A stretch of DNA of 64,000 nt from an uncultured Oscillospiraceae bacterium (GTDB lineage Bacteria > Bacillota > Clostridia > Oscillospirales > Oscillospiraceae), in NCBI GenBank assembly GCA_947591105.1, contig CANQDL010000001.1:16071-80070 (forward strand), read 5' to 3'. How positions within the stretch are numbered: position 1 is the stretch's first letter; every line of letters begins with the position of its first letter. The translations under genes and the position numbers were made by a program. The notes under the pieces are model-generated. The model was given only the letters and a program-made list of their open reading frames with translations, had not been told where the DNA came from and made no database searches. This document shows positions 54,006 to 63,438 of the stretch, piece after piece.

Positions 54006-56215
54006 TGATCCAGATATACGCGCCCGGAAATACGAATTTTGACAGGAACGGGGATGTGGCCCTCCAGCCGTACCTCTGCGACCTGGATATGACGCTGAAC
54101 GGGGAGTGGGAACTGGAAATAGAAGCGCCGGCGGACGAGTTCGGGAAGTTCCGGGCGGTCACGACCGGGGCGGTGGTCGCCGTTCCCACGCCGTGGTCAG
54201 ATAAGCAGCTGTTCCGCATCTACGACCACGACACCTCCGACGAGGGGAGCGTGGGTCTTGCCCGCCCGATTTTCCTGGATGCGGAAAACGAGGTTATGAT
54301 CTTGGACAAGCGCCCGACAAACTGCAACGGCCAGGAGGCCCTGGACGCGATTTTGAGCGGGACGAAGTACAAAGGCAAGAGCAACATCAAAAAAACGGAA
54401 ACCGCCTATTACATCCGAAAAAACGCTATCCAGGCCATAGCCTCGAATGAGGAGAACAGTTTTCTGAACCGCTGGGGCGGTGAGATCGCATACGATAATT
54501 TCACTGTGACGGTCAATGAGCGGATGGGACAGGATCGGGGCCTACGGGTGGAATTTGGCAGAAACATCAAGAGCATACACGACCACGGCAACAGCGAAGA
54601 GCTGGCGACGCGGATATACCCGGTGGCCTACAACGAGCGAATGATCTCCGGGCAAAAGCAATATGTGGACAGTGAGCGGATAGGGGACTATCCCATTGTG
54701 TACTCCAAAATTATGGAATGCCCGGACATCAAACTCCGGGAGGATCTTAATGGTGAGCCGTCGGACGGGGACATCGTGTGCGATACCCAGGCGGCCCTCG
54801 ATGCCGCCCTCCGGCAGCGGTGTGCCGAACAGTATGCCGCCGGTGCGGATGTGCTGGAGACGGCCTACGACGTGGACATGGACGATCTCTCCACAAAAGA
54901 GGAATATGCGGAATATAAAAGTCTGGAGAAGGTGGAACTGGGGGACACAGTGCATTGTCGGCACCGCAAACTGAATATCTCCGCCGATGCCAGAACCGTC
55001 CGCTTGGTGTGGGACTGCATCCTCCGAAAAAATAAAAAGCTGTACATTGGCGACTACAAAAAGGACTACTTCGCCCGGCTGAATGACACGGCCCAACGTA
55101 TCCAAGATCTCCGAGACGAGATGGTGGAATCAGAGGAACGGGTCAGTCAGACAGTCAGTGAGGCATCCGAGCGACTGGATAAGGCGCTGAAAGAGGCATC
55201 TGGACTCTATTGCTCGGAAAAAGAAGACGGTAAAGGCGGAAAGATTATCTTACTGCATGACAAGAAAACCATGGAAGAATCCAAAAATGTTATCATGCTG
55301 ACCGCTGACGCGATAGGGTTTTCTACGGACGGGGGAAAGACATATCCTTATGGGTTTACTATTGACGGTGAGTTTGTGGCCAAGATCCTATCAGCGCATG
55401 GAATAAATGCGGATTGGATCAAAGCGGGAAGCATCGACCTGGGGGTGCTCAAGCTGACCGGGACGGTCTGCGGGCTCATCCAGGGGCACGGCTCTATACC
55501 GGACGGGAGCCCTACCGACGGCATCGTTATATACGGAAATGGGGTGGACGGCGCTGGGAAGCCAAACCCGCCCTATATCATCGTCACAAATGCGGGCGTG
55601 CGCTTCCAGATCTCATCGTCTGAGTATGTTTACTTTTCAGGCGGCTATGCGGCTTATAACTCGGAAAATATGACAGTCACTGGGAATATAGCAGCTGAGG
55701 GCGATTTAGCGGTATCCGGAAAGAGAGTTGCACGGTACGTATTACCCACAAACCTAATGACTTTGGGTACCAACGAAACGCGCACGCTTGTGGATGGCAC
55801 CCAGGTCTATATCAGTGAGGATCAGGAAAACTTTGAAACATACATACGCGGCGACAGGATCTATGCCAGCAAGGATATAAACGTTATATCAGACCGCCGG
55901 CTGAAAAAGGACATAGAGCCCCTGCCGGAGGTCTATGCGCAGGTGCTGGACGGGATGACGCCGGTGCGGTTCCGGTACAAGAGCGAGCCGGAGGGCGGGG
56001 CCTACCACATGGGATACATTGCCCAGGACGTGGCAAAGGCGCTGGCCGGGGCAGGCCTGGCGCCGGAAGACATGGCTGCGGTAGGCGTCAGACCGGACGA
56101 TGACGCCAGAATGACTCTGGCCTACGGGGAGCTGGTTGCCATGCTGCATTTGAAGATCCGGTGTCTGGAGCGGCGATTGGACGCGATCCAGGCCAAGAGG
56201 AGAGACGGAATATAA
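54005..56215 (+). CDS. Tail-associated protein (Tal/tail endopeptidase-like N-terminus) with C-terminal S74 intramolecular chaperone
   Basis: IYAPGNTNFDRNGDVALQPYLCDLDMTLNGEWELEIEAP N-terminus; C-terminal SDRRLKKDIEPL...YHMGYIAQDVAKAL. Confidence 0.88.
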   Translation: MIQIYAPGNTNFDRNGDVALQPYLCDLDMTLNGEWELEIEAPADEFGKFRAVTTGAVVAVPTPWSDKQLFRIYDHDTSDEGSVGLARPIFLDAENEVMILDKRPTNCNGQEALDAILSGTKYKGKSNIKKTETAYYIRKNAIQAIASNEENSFLNRWGGEIAYDNFTVTVNERMGQDRGLRVEFGRNIKSIHDHGNSEELATRIYPVAYNERMISGQKQYVDSERIGDYPIVYSKIMECPDIKLREDLNGEPSDGDIVCDTQAALDAALRQRCAEQYAAGADVLETAYDVDMDDLSTKEEYAEYKSLEKVELGDTVHCRHRKLNISADARTVRLVWDCILRKNKKLYIGDYKKDYFARLNDTAQRIQDLRDEMVESEERVSQTVSEASERLDKALKEASGLYCSEKEDGKGGKIILLHDKKTMEESKNVIMLTADAIGFSTDGGKTYPYGFTIDGEFVAKILSAHGINADWIKAGSIDLGVLKLTGTVCGLIQGHGSIPDGSPTDGIVIYGNGVDGAGKPNPPYIIVTNAGVRFQISSSEYVYFSGGYAAYNSENMTVTGNIAAEGDLAVSGKRVARYVLPTNLMTLGTNETRTLVDGTQVYISEDQENFETYIRGDRIYASKDINVISDRRLKKDIEPLPEVYAQVLDGMTPVRFRYKSEPEGGAYHMGYIAQDVAKALAGAGLAPEDMAAVGVRPDDDARMTLAYGELVAMLHLKIRCLERRLDAIQAKRRDGI

Positions 56216-56257
56216 CGCTGACACAGGAGATCACCATCTTCAAAAAAGGAGGATATG

Positions 56258-56491
56258 AAAATGGAGATAAAAAGGCTTTTGGAGATCCACGAGATCGTGG
56301 AGAAAATGCGGAAGAACAGCAAGGAGTGGAACACGGCATCTCCGGAGGAGCGGCTGGCGCTCCATGAAGAGAACGAGAACCGGGGGAACCGCCTCCGGGG
56401 CCAGTACGGCATCCCAACGGTGTACTGCGAGAAGGACGGCGTGTGGTATGTGGGCCAGATCGGCGTCGTGAAACTCTACGACCTGTATTAA
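56258..56491 (+). CDS. Hypothetical phage protein
   Basis: 77-aa ORF with AAAGGAGG upstream. Confidence 0.6.
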   Translation, partial: KMEIKRLLEIHEIVEKMRKNSKEWNTASPEERLALHEENENRGNRLRGQYGIPTVYCEKDGVWYVGQIGVVKLYDLY

Positions 56492-56567
56492 GGCCGGCGG
56501 AGCAGCGATGGCCTGGACAGCATCCGGGCCACCGAAAAGCCGTATGTAACGGGTAAGGAGGTCAGAT

Positions 56568-57926
56568 ATGGCGGAGTTCAAATTTGAGCAGGAGATCACG
56601 CTGGACATCTTCGCAAAGAACAACGTGGTCTTAAATGCGAAGCAGGGAGACGGCCAGGCTGGGTTTGTCCGGGTACACCTGGCGGAAAATGGGACGGTAT
56701 TCAAGGCGGAGTCCGCGTGGACGGCATCCTTCCGGGCCAGGAAACTGGATGGTCACGGGGTATGGAACCCGGCGACGATCGAGGAGGACGGGACGATCAG
56801 ATTCGAACTCACACGCCAGACGCTGGCTTGTCCGGGGATGACGGCGGCAGATGTGAACCTCCAGATGGGAGAGGCATCGGAAACAACGCTAACCTTCTTT
56901 ATAGACGTGGAAGCGGCGGCCTCCGGGGACAACATGACCAGCAAGGACGAGTTCAGGATCTTAAATGAGTCGATTAAAAAAGCTGATGCGGCCATGAAAG
57001 CAGCTATGGAGATCGCAGAGGCAACAGATAAGTCGAGACAGGAAGCAGATGCCGCGGAAGAAAAAAGGCAGGAGAACGAGGCGGCCCGCCAGAGCGCAGA
57101 GACGGCCCGCGAAGAAGCGGAAGCCGACAGGGCGCAGGAGCATACCGCAGCCATGGATGGGGCCGCAGAGGCTACACAGCAGGCAACCGACGCGGCGGCC
57201 ATGGCAAAGGAGCTGGCGGAGCATCCAGACGAGCCGCGCAATGGTACCTGGTGGCGGTGGGATCTTGAGCAGCACGCCTACGTGGACACCGGCCAGCGGG
57301 CCGTGCTCAACTATGATGTGACGTACCACAGCATAGCGGAAATGGATGATGATGCAGATAACCAGGTACCTGGGACGGTGGCCATCATCTCCACCGATGT
57401 CAACATTGAGGACAATGCCAAGACATACGTCAAAAGGCAGGACGGCACGTGGGGATTTTTGGCAGACCTGTCCGGTTTTCCAGGCGTTGGCATTGAGAGC
57501 GTCACCCTGACGGCAGGTGACCATACCCCGGGCACAACGGACACATACACCATCAAGCTTACCGATGGGCGGGAAATAGAGGTGCCCATCTACAACGGAT
57601 CAGACGGTGAGGTTTCCCTTGACCAGCTGACCGCCGCCGTGGAAACCGCAAAATCCCGTAGCTGGGAGGTGGCGGTGCCGGCGTCGGGGTGGGGGCCGTC
57701 CACGGAGACGTGGGGAGATCTCACGGCCAAATATGAGGCCACCATCGAGGTGCCGGACATGACCGAGGCGCCGGAGATCATCAAGATCGACTTTGCCGGT
57801 GGGAGCCGTGCGGCGGCCGGCCGGTGGACGTGGATCAAATGCACCGCCGGGAGCGTGACGCTGTACAGCACACACGACCCCGCCCCGGCGGCGGACTTTG
57901 TGATCTTGGTTACGGAGGTGCGGTGA
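56568..57926 (+). CDS. BppU-like baseplate upper protein
   Basis: N-terminal FEQEITLDIFAKNNVVLNAKQGDGQAGFVRVHLAENGT...; AE-rich coiled coil; beta-rich C-terminus. Confidence 0.8.
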   Translation: MAEFKFEQEITLDIFAKNNVVLNAKQGDGQAGFVRVHLAENGTVFKAESAWTASFRARKLDGHGVWNPATIEEDGTIRFELTRQTLACPGMTAADVNLQMGEASETTLTFFIDVEAAASGDNMTSKDEFRILNESIKKADAAMKAAMEIAEATDKSRQEADAAEEKRQENEAARQSAETAREEAEADRAQEHTAAMDGAAEATQQATDAAAMAKELAEHPDEPRNGTWWRWDLEQHAYVDTGQRAVLNYDVTYHSIAEMDDDADNQVPGTVAIISTDVNIEDNAKTYVKRQDGTWGFLADLSGFPGVGIESVTLTAGDHTPGTTDTYTIKLTDGREIEVPIYNGSDGEVSLDQLTAAVETAKSRSWEVAVPASGWGPSTETWGDLTAKYEATIEVPDMTEAPEIIKIDFAGGSRAAAGRWTWIKCTAGSVTLYSTHDPAPAADFVILVTEVR

Positions 57927-57927
57927 G

Positions 57928-58680
57928 ATGGATAATAACCAAGCGTTAAACCCATTGGACTACAGCGAGATCCTGCTGCTGGCACACCCGGTGGGGAGCC
58001 TGTACTGGTCGATGGAGGCAACAGACCCAGCAGAGCTCTTCGGCGGGACATGGGAACAGATAAAGGATCAGTTTGTCCTGGCGGCGGGCGATACCTATAA
58101 GGCGGGTACGTCCGGCGGGGCGGCGTCGGCGGCTACCGGTGGCTCCAGCGCCGCAAATACAGGAACACAAGCAGCGTTCAATACTGCTGGCAGCGGGACG
58201 CTGTATACGATGACGTCTAGTGCGCCGTATACCGGAGACAGCAGTGCGGGATCTACAGGAGCTACCGCGCTCACCGTAGAGAATCTGCCGTATCATACCC
58301 ACGGGTCGAGAAGCCTTTCAGGATCTTGTTATCTGCGGTCTGCCAATGTTTCGTCCGGTGATACAGCGATGACGACCAGTGGGATCATCAGTGTAAGAGT
58401 TGATTCGTGGAGTGGGAGTCATGCCATGCTCCAGACCGTGAGTCCGTCGCCTGCACAGCGCCAGTTGTTTTCCGTCAACGCGACCCACGAGCACGACGGC
58501 GTCGGAGCGGGCTGGGGGCACAGCCATACGATGAGCCACGCCCACTATGCGGATCATTACCACGGGATAGCAGATCATGCTCATAGTGTCCCCGCACACG
58601 CGCACACCATGGCCCACACCCACACCGTGGCCACCATGCCGCCGTACACGGTGGCCTACTGCTGGAAACGGATAGCGTAA
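57928..58680 (+). CDS. Tail fibre/collar-type receptor-binding protein with histidine-rich tip
   Basis: HPVGSLYWSMEATDPAELFGGTWEQIKDQFVLAAGDTY; HSHTMSHAHYADHYHGIADHAHSVPAHAHTMAHTHT; ends TVAYCWKRIA. Confidence 0.85.
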   Translation: MDNNQALNPLDYSEILLLAHPVGSLYWSMEATDPAELFGGTWEQIKDQFVLAAGDTYKAGTSGGAASAATGGSSAANTGTQAAFNTAGSGTLYTMTSSAPYTGDSSAGSTGATALTVENLPYHTHGSRSLSGSCYLRSANVSSGDTAMTTSGIISVRVDSWSGSHAMLQTVSPSPAQRQLFSVNATHEHDGVGAGWGHSHTMSHAHYADHYHGIADHAHSVPAHAHTMAHTHTVATMPPYTVAYCWKRIA

Positions 58681-58695
58681 GGAGGATGACGCATT

Positions 58696-59545
58696 ATGGA
58701 CATCAGACCTAGACAGACCACCGCTGGGGGGGGTATTTGCCCTAAACCCATTTGAGGACACCACACCCATATACGGCTACACCAACATACTGGACAACGC
58801 CCGGTGGGACAAGCGAGAGTATATCATCAACCAACGTAACGTGTCTGGGATGATATCCACGCCGGGGTACACCATAGACCGCTGGATCTTGGAGAGCGGA
58901 TCTATGCAGGTGTTATCCGGCGGAGGCATCGCGCTGGACGGCATACTGGCGCAAAAACTGGAGTACGCCCCTGGTATACATGACTGGCCATCCGCATTGG
59001 CAAAGACAGGGCCAGTTGATGCGGACTATGACACCGGGACAAAAACTTTCCGTGTCCGGGCGACCGGTGAGACGATGCTGGGCGCACAGCTCGCGCAAAA
59101 GGAGTATGAGATCGGCCGGAAGGACGCCGACGGATGGGCTATGGTGTCTCCGCCTCCAAACCCGGCGCTTGAGCTGCTCAAATGCCAACGGTATCAGGTT
59201 GTGTTATCTAGGATCGCAAATGCCTCCGGTGGTGGAACGGGTCATATATGCACTGCTGCGGAGCTGGAAGCCGGGAAACTGGCGCTGCATATCCCAGTCC
59301 CCGCACATATGCGCAACGTCTGCCCGACAGTGACAACCAGCGGTATGATACGTGCGGTGTACTTAGAGCCGGGCGCGTCCGGTTTTAAGTCAATTTCCCT
59401 AACTTTGAGCCCAAGCGATTATATGGAGATATCTAACAACATGATATATATCTCTGTACCGACGGGATCATCTATCCCGGTGGGGTCTATGGGATGGGTG
59501 GATGTGCTGAGTAATGGCTACGTTTTAATTGACTGCAATCTATAA
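58696..59545 (+). CDS. Putative tail-fibre protein 1, out of frame at a G8 tract
   Basis: MDIRPRQTTAGG then stop; removing one G from 58726-58733 gives AGGVFALNPFEDTTPIYGYTNILDNARWDKREYIINQRNVSGMISTPGYTIDRW... to 59545. Confidence 0.75.
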
Positions 59546-59558
59546 GGAGATGAACAGT

Positions 59559-60125
59559 ATGGACAACAATAGCAAAATGACCAAATCCGGGGGGGGTATT
59601 TGCCGGGCGCTAAATCCGCTGGAGGATCAGGATCTCCCGGACAAACTGCCAAATCCGGAAGCGCTGACGTTTTCCGGCGGCGCGAGTGGAAGTTATGACG
59701 GCAGCCGGCCTATGACGGTGCAGATACCCCAAAAGCTTCCCAACCCGCAGGCGTTGACCATCATTGGATCGGCGGGTAACGATACATACGACGGCAACGT
59801 GGCAAAGACTATCTCTGCCGAGGCCATAGGAGCAACCGGGACAGCAATAAGGCAACTCACCGCATCAGATGATCTGCTGCGCTTGCCACCAGGTACGTAT
59901 TTTCTGGACGGCACTGTGCCGGCCAACAAAAACTACCCTAAAAGCATAGAGGGGATTTGGCGGCATCTTACTGTGTCGGTATTCGGGGTAGCGGGAGCCG
60001 TCCTCACCGGCGGTAATGGGTACTCATTTATTATGATCTATGACGCTTACGATGCAATCTATCTGGGCGGTAAGCGCTGGGATCAAACGGCGACTTGGGT
60101 CAAGCTCCAAGGGACAAACGCATAG
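59559..60125 (+). CDS. Putative tail-fibre protein 2 with the same G8 motif, in frame
   Basis: AAGGAG ribosome-binding site; MDNNSKMTKSGGGICRALNPLEDQDLPDKLPNPEALTFSGG; G8 at 59589-59596. Confidence 0.75.
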   Translation: MDNNSKMTKSGGGICRALNPLEDQDLPDKLPNPEALTFSGGASGSYDGSRPMTVQIPQKLPNPQALTIIGSAGNDTYDGNVAKTISAEAIGATGTAIRQLTASDDLLRLPPGTYFLDGTVPANKNYPKSIEGIWRHLTVSVFGVAGAVLTGGNGYSFIMIYDAYDAIYLGGKRWDQTATWVKLQGTNA

Positions 60126-60128
60126 ACT

Positions 60129-60151
60129 GCCGTCTGCCGTCGGCAGACGGC
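60129..60151. promoter_or_regulatory. Strong hairpin before the lysis module
   Basis: GCCGTCTGCC-gtc-GGCAGACGGC perfect 10-bp stem, no T-run. Confidence 0.6.
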
Positions 60152-60168
60152 GGTAGAAAGGAGCGCAC

Positions 60169-60327
60169 ATGAGAACAATGATATGCACGACGGCGGGAGC
60201 CGGCAGTATTACACTATTGGCCGCCGTCGGAGCGCCGGGGGCGGTGAAGTCGCAGCCGGGGCCGATCTTCGCCGCCATGGCGGCGAAGATCATGGCAGCG
60301 AACGCGGAAGGGAGGGCCGACGGATGA
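60169..60327 (+). CDS. Small hypothetical protein (below the ORF-track cut-off)
   Basis: GAAAGGAG ribosome-binding site then MRTMICTTAGAGSITLLAAVGAPGAVKSQPGPIFAAMAAKIMAANAEGRADG. Confidence 0.5.
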   Translation: MRTMICTTAGAGSITLLAAVGAPGAVKSQPGPIFAAMAAKIMAANAEGRADG

Positions 60328-60593
60328 CGGAGGGGATCATGGTGGCGCTCATAGCCGGGGCGGCAAGCGTCGGAGGCGCTGGCGTGGGCGCATACTTCTC
60401 AAATCGGAAGTGGGCCGCCGTTATGGAGTTCCGTTTGAAGGCCCTGGAGGATAAGGTGGACAAGCACAACAATCTGATCGAGCGGACGTACAAGCTGGAA
60501 GAGGCGACGGCGATCCAGGAAGAGAAGATAAAAGTGGCGAATCACCGCATAGACGATCTGGAAAAACAGGCCGGTCACTTTGCATCGACCTAA
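60324..60593 (+). CDS. XhlA-like/holin-associated membrane protein
   Basis: N-terminal TM, coiled coil VDKHNNLIERTYKLEEATAIQEEKIKVANHRIDDLEK. Confidence 0.7.
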   Translation: MTEGIMVALIAGAASVGGAGVGAYFSNRKWAAVMEFRLKALEDKVDKHNNLIERTYKLEEATAIQEEKIKVANHRIDDLEKQAGHFAST

Positions 60594-60616
60594 AAATTTT
60601 TAAGGAGGAAACAAAA

Positions 60617-61324
60617 ATGAAGAAAATTCTCACCATGACGCTGGCGCTCCTGTTCGTGTGCGCCATGACCATGTGGGCGGTTCCCGGCCTCGCCGCCGGC
60701 CCCGCCCTGGATGCCGGCCCGACGGACACGGAGCCGTCGTATGAGACCCTGGCGGTACAGGATGCCGCGGAGCCTTCGCCCGACCCGGAGGAAGCGGAAC
60801 CGCCAACGGTGGCGGAAGCCGTGAGCGGTGTGATCTCCGCCGGTGTGAAGCTGATCCTGGCGGCGGTGACTCTGATCCTGACGAAGTACATCATCCCCTT
60901 CGCAAGAAACACGGTGGCGCCGTTTATCAGGGAGACCATCATCCCGTGGCTGAAAGAGCATAGGCTGAAAGCCTTGGCGGAGAGCCTGGTACACGGTGCG
61001 GAGCAGCTGGCGAACTCCGGGCAGATCACAAAAGAGGAAAAATTGCAGTACGTCCTTGACGCCCTGGAGGCGAAGGGCGTGAAGATCACGCCGGAGGTGC
61101 GGATGGTCGTGGAGGGTGCTGTCCTCGACCTGGACAAGACCGGGAAGGGCCTCCTGGCCGTAATACGGGAACTCCTGGAGGATTTGAAGGCGGGCCTGGA
61201 GGATGGCGGGCAGCCGCCGGTGGAACCCGGCACCACGGAGGCCACGGAGGCCACAGAGGCCCAGGCCCCGCCCCCAGCTGACACGGAGCCGGAGCCGGAG
61301 GCCCGGGCAGATGCCGAAGCATGA
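60617..61324 (+). CDS. Phage holin, LLH family
   Basis: Signal/TM start, then LAESLVHGAEQLANSGQITKEEKLQYVLDALEAKGVKITPE. Confidence 0.8.
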   Translation: MKKILTMTLALLFVCAMTMWAVPGLAAGPALDAGPTDTEPSYETLAVQDAAEPSPDPEEAEPPTVAEAVSGVISAGVKLILAAVTLILTKYIIPFARNTVAPFIRETIIPWLKEHRLKALAESLVHGAEQLANSGQITKEEKLQYVLDALEAKGVKITPEVRMVVEGAVLDLDKTGKGLLAVIRELLEDLKAGLEDGGQPPVEPGTTEATEATEAQAPPPADTEPEPEARADAEA

Positions 61325-61628
61325 GAAGAAGAGGATCCGCACGAAAACGGAGCGAACCCTCCTGTTTCTGGAGATCATGGCCTCCATTACATCGTTCCTC
61401 GCTATGGCGGCCGCCTTGCACCGGCTGGAGGGAACCGTGTACCTGGTAGAGCTCGCCGGGGGGTGGCTGGGAGCCACTGCCGTCTTTTATGTGCTGTACT
61501 GCAAGAAAGAATCCCGGGCGAACAGCCAGAAATACATGGAGGCATGGGTCGAGAAGGTGGCGGACAAGTACGGCCCGGATTATGCCGCCAGATATGCCGA
61601 GATCGTGCTGAATAACAGCAATCAATAA
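61311..61628 (+). CDS. Small membrane protein of the lysis module
   Basis: Two hydrophobic stretches; overlaps the holin stop. Confidence 0.65.
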   Translation: MPKHEKKRIRTKTERTLLFLEIMASITSFLAMAAALHRLEGTVYLVELAGGWLGATAVFYVLYCKKESRANSQKYMEAWVEKVADKYGPDYAARYAEIVLNNSNQ

Positions 61629-61631
61629 CTG

Positions 61632-61666
61632 CATACCTGCATGAATCCGAAAATCATGCAGGTATG
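61632..61666. promoter_or_regulatory. 13-bp perfect inverted repeat upstream of the endolysin
   Basis: CATACCTGCATGA / TCATGCAGGTATG. Confidence 0.6.
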
Positions 61667-61687
61667 ACCCTATAAGGAGGGGGAACT

Positions 61688-62674
61688 ATGGAGGAGAAGA
61701 TATTCACCGGCGGCATCGGAGCCGCCAGTCCGGCCTTCACGATGCGGACGACGAAGCCGGGAGCGGGGAACAAGTATTATATTCGCAAAGCCTCCGGCGG
61801 CTACTCTGACGCCGTGAAAGGATACCCAACGGATGCACAGTGCGACGTGCTTGCCAACTGCGTGGGGTACGCCGTGGGCCGGTTCAACGAGATCGGCGGA
61901 TGGGGTTCGTGCAAATACCTGTCCCCGGTGAACGCGGAGAACTTCATCGAGTTCGCCAACGGCCTGACGGTGGGCCAGACCCCCCGGCTGGGGGCCTGTA
62001 TGGTATGGCAGCGAGGCGCTACTCTCAATGGCAGCGACGGCGCCGGCCACGTCGCCATCGTGGAGAAGGTCGTGAGCGATACGGAGGTCTATACGTCCGA
62101 GTCCGGCTACAACTCCACGGCATTCTGGAACCAGACGCGCAAGAAGGGATCCGACGGCAACTGGGGCCAGAGTTCGGCCTATAAGTTCCGGGGGTTCATC
62201 TATAACCCGGCCCCGTGCTGTGCTGCAGGTGCGACGCCCGCCGGAACGACGGGGATCACCACCGCCCCGGATTACAGCGCCGAGGTGAAGAAGTTCCAGA
62301 CCTATCTCAAACAGGCCGTGGACAGCAGACTCGCCGTGGATGGGAAGCCAGGGACGGCCACCAGGGCCGCCGCCGTGAAGGCTATGCAGATATACCTAAA
62401 CCTGGCGAACAATGCCGGCCTGACCGTGAGCGGGACGTGGAGCGCCGAAATGAAGAAGGCGCTGAATAATATTCGGGTTCGCAATGGAACCACCGGGGCG
62501 CTGGCGTATATCACCCAGGGTCTCCTTTACTGCAAGGGGCAGGATGCCAACGGCTTCGACGGCAATTTTGGCAACGGGGCCTCCACGGCCCTGGGGAAGT
62601 TCCAGAGCGCCGCCGGGATCAGTGCGGATCGGGTGGCCGGTCCCGCCACCTTCGAGAAGCTGATGGCAACATGA
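61688..62674 (+). CDS. Endolysin: CHAP-type amidase/peptidase with C-terminal peptidoglycan-binding region
   Basis: CDVLANCVGYAVGRFNEIGG..., GAGHVAIVEKVVSDTEVYTSESGYN; C-terminal repeat KPGTATRAAAVKAMQIYLNLANN. Confidence 0.88.
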   Translation: MEEKIFTGGIGAASPAFTMRTTKPGAGNKYYIRKASGGYSDAVKGYPTDAQCDVLANCVGYAVGRFNEIGGWGSCKYLSPVNAENFIEFANGLTVGQTPRLGACMVWQRGATLNGSDGAGHVAIVEKVVSDTEVYTSESGYNSTAFWNQTRKKGSDGNWGQSSAYKFRGFIYNPAPCCAAGATPAGTTGITTAPDYSAEVKKFQTYLKQAVDSRLAVDGKPGTATRAAAVKAMQIYLNLANNAGLTVSGTWSAEMKKALNNIRVRNGTTGALAYITQGLLYCKGQDANGFDGNFGNGASTALGKFQSAAGISADRVAGPATFEKLMAT

Positions 62675-62958
62675 CAAAGCGGATCATGGCCGCCGCCGTG
62701 GCCTTGACCGTTTTCCTCCTGTGTGCGACGGTGCAAGTCCGGGATGACCCGGAAACTACACCGTCGCCTGTTCCCACGCCCGTCACCACGCCGTCATGGG
62801 AGGAGATGGGATATGCGGAATTGTCCTGGGTGATCGAGGGCATCATGGAGCGTATCTCCGGCCTGGAGGATGACCTGGAGCGGGTGCAGGAGATACAAAA
62901 CAGGAAACTCACGGAGGCGGGCCTGGATCCCGCTTTCACCGGCGGTCAGGCAGAATAA
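62671..62958 (+). CDS. Small secreted/membrane hypothetical protein
   Basis: ATGACA start overlapping the lysin stop; N-terminal hydrophobic segment then acidic coiled coil. Confidence 0.6.
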   Translation: MTKRIMAAAVALTVFLLCATVQVRDDPETTPSPVPTPVTTPSWEEMGYAELSWVIEGIMERISGLEDDLERVQEIQNRKLTEAGLDPAFTGGQAE

Positions 62959-62968
62959 AGAAAGGAAG

Positions 62969-62988
62969 CCCGGGGCGAAGGCCCCGGG
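62969..62988. terminator. GC-rich hairpin after the lysis module
   Basis: CCCGGGGC-gaag-GCCCCGGG; no T-run. Confidence 0.45.
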
Positions 62989-63091
62989 AGATTCATAGAA
63001 AAATCTGACGATTTGGGACATATAAAAGCCGAAAAGCGGGCTGGCGAGTGGTCGTGCACTGGCCCACAAAAAACGGACAGTAGACAAAAGG

Positions 63092-63125
63092 CCCCCTGTT
63101 GTAGGAGAATAACTACGACAGGGGG
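63092..63125. promoter_or_regulatory. Stem-loop at the start of the IS transcript
   Basis: CCCCCTGTtGTAG / CTACgACAGGGGG just upstream of orfA. Confidence 0.65.
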
Positions 63126-63132
63126 TATTGTT

Positions 63133-63438
63133 ATGGGCAAACGGAAGTATACACATGTAACGGAACTTGAGCCAGTGATCCTGCAAATGCGGGAGGAAGG
63201 AAAGACGCTCCGGGATATAGCAGAACACCTGGGGCTAACAAAGAGGCAAGTAGAGCAATGGGTGACCCGCTATAACCGCAGACAAAGAAACCTGTCCGTA
63301 GGGATAGTTCCCAGACCAAAAGGACGGCCCAGAAAACGTCCGTTGAGCAGCAAAGAAGAGTACGAGAAAGAAATCGCCAGGCTGCAGATGGAAAACCAGC
63401 TGCTGCGGGATTTTCTGCGATTCACAGAAAGGAAGTGA
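63133..63438 (+). CDS. IS3-family transposase OrfA
   Basis: HTH MREEGKTLRDIAEHLGLTKRQVEQWVTRYN and leucine-zipper-like EIARLQMENQLLRDFLRF. Confidence 0.88.
   Translation: MGKRKYTHVTELEPVILQMREEGKTLRDIAEHLGLTKRQVEQWVTRYNRRQRNLSVGIVPRPKGRPRKRPLSSKEEYEKEIARLQMENQLLRDFLRFTERK

Larger units (their letters stand above)
18162..63050. mobile_element. Integrated siphophage-type prophage (left end defined, right end not reached)
   Basis: att tRNA fragment and integrase on the left; repressor/cro, replication, terminase, HK97-type capsid, tail, holin and endolysin genes in canonical order; no second att copy seen before the window end. Confidence 0.93.

Noticed and set aside
57928-60125. Diversity-generating retroelement acting on fibre genes
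   Set aside because: No reverse transcriptase or template-repeat pair seen in the window; poly-G slippage is the simpler hypothesis, though the element could lie outside.
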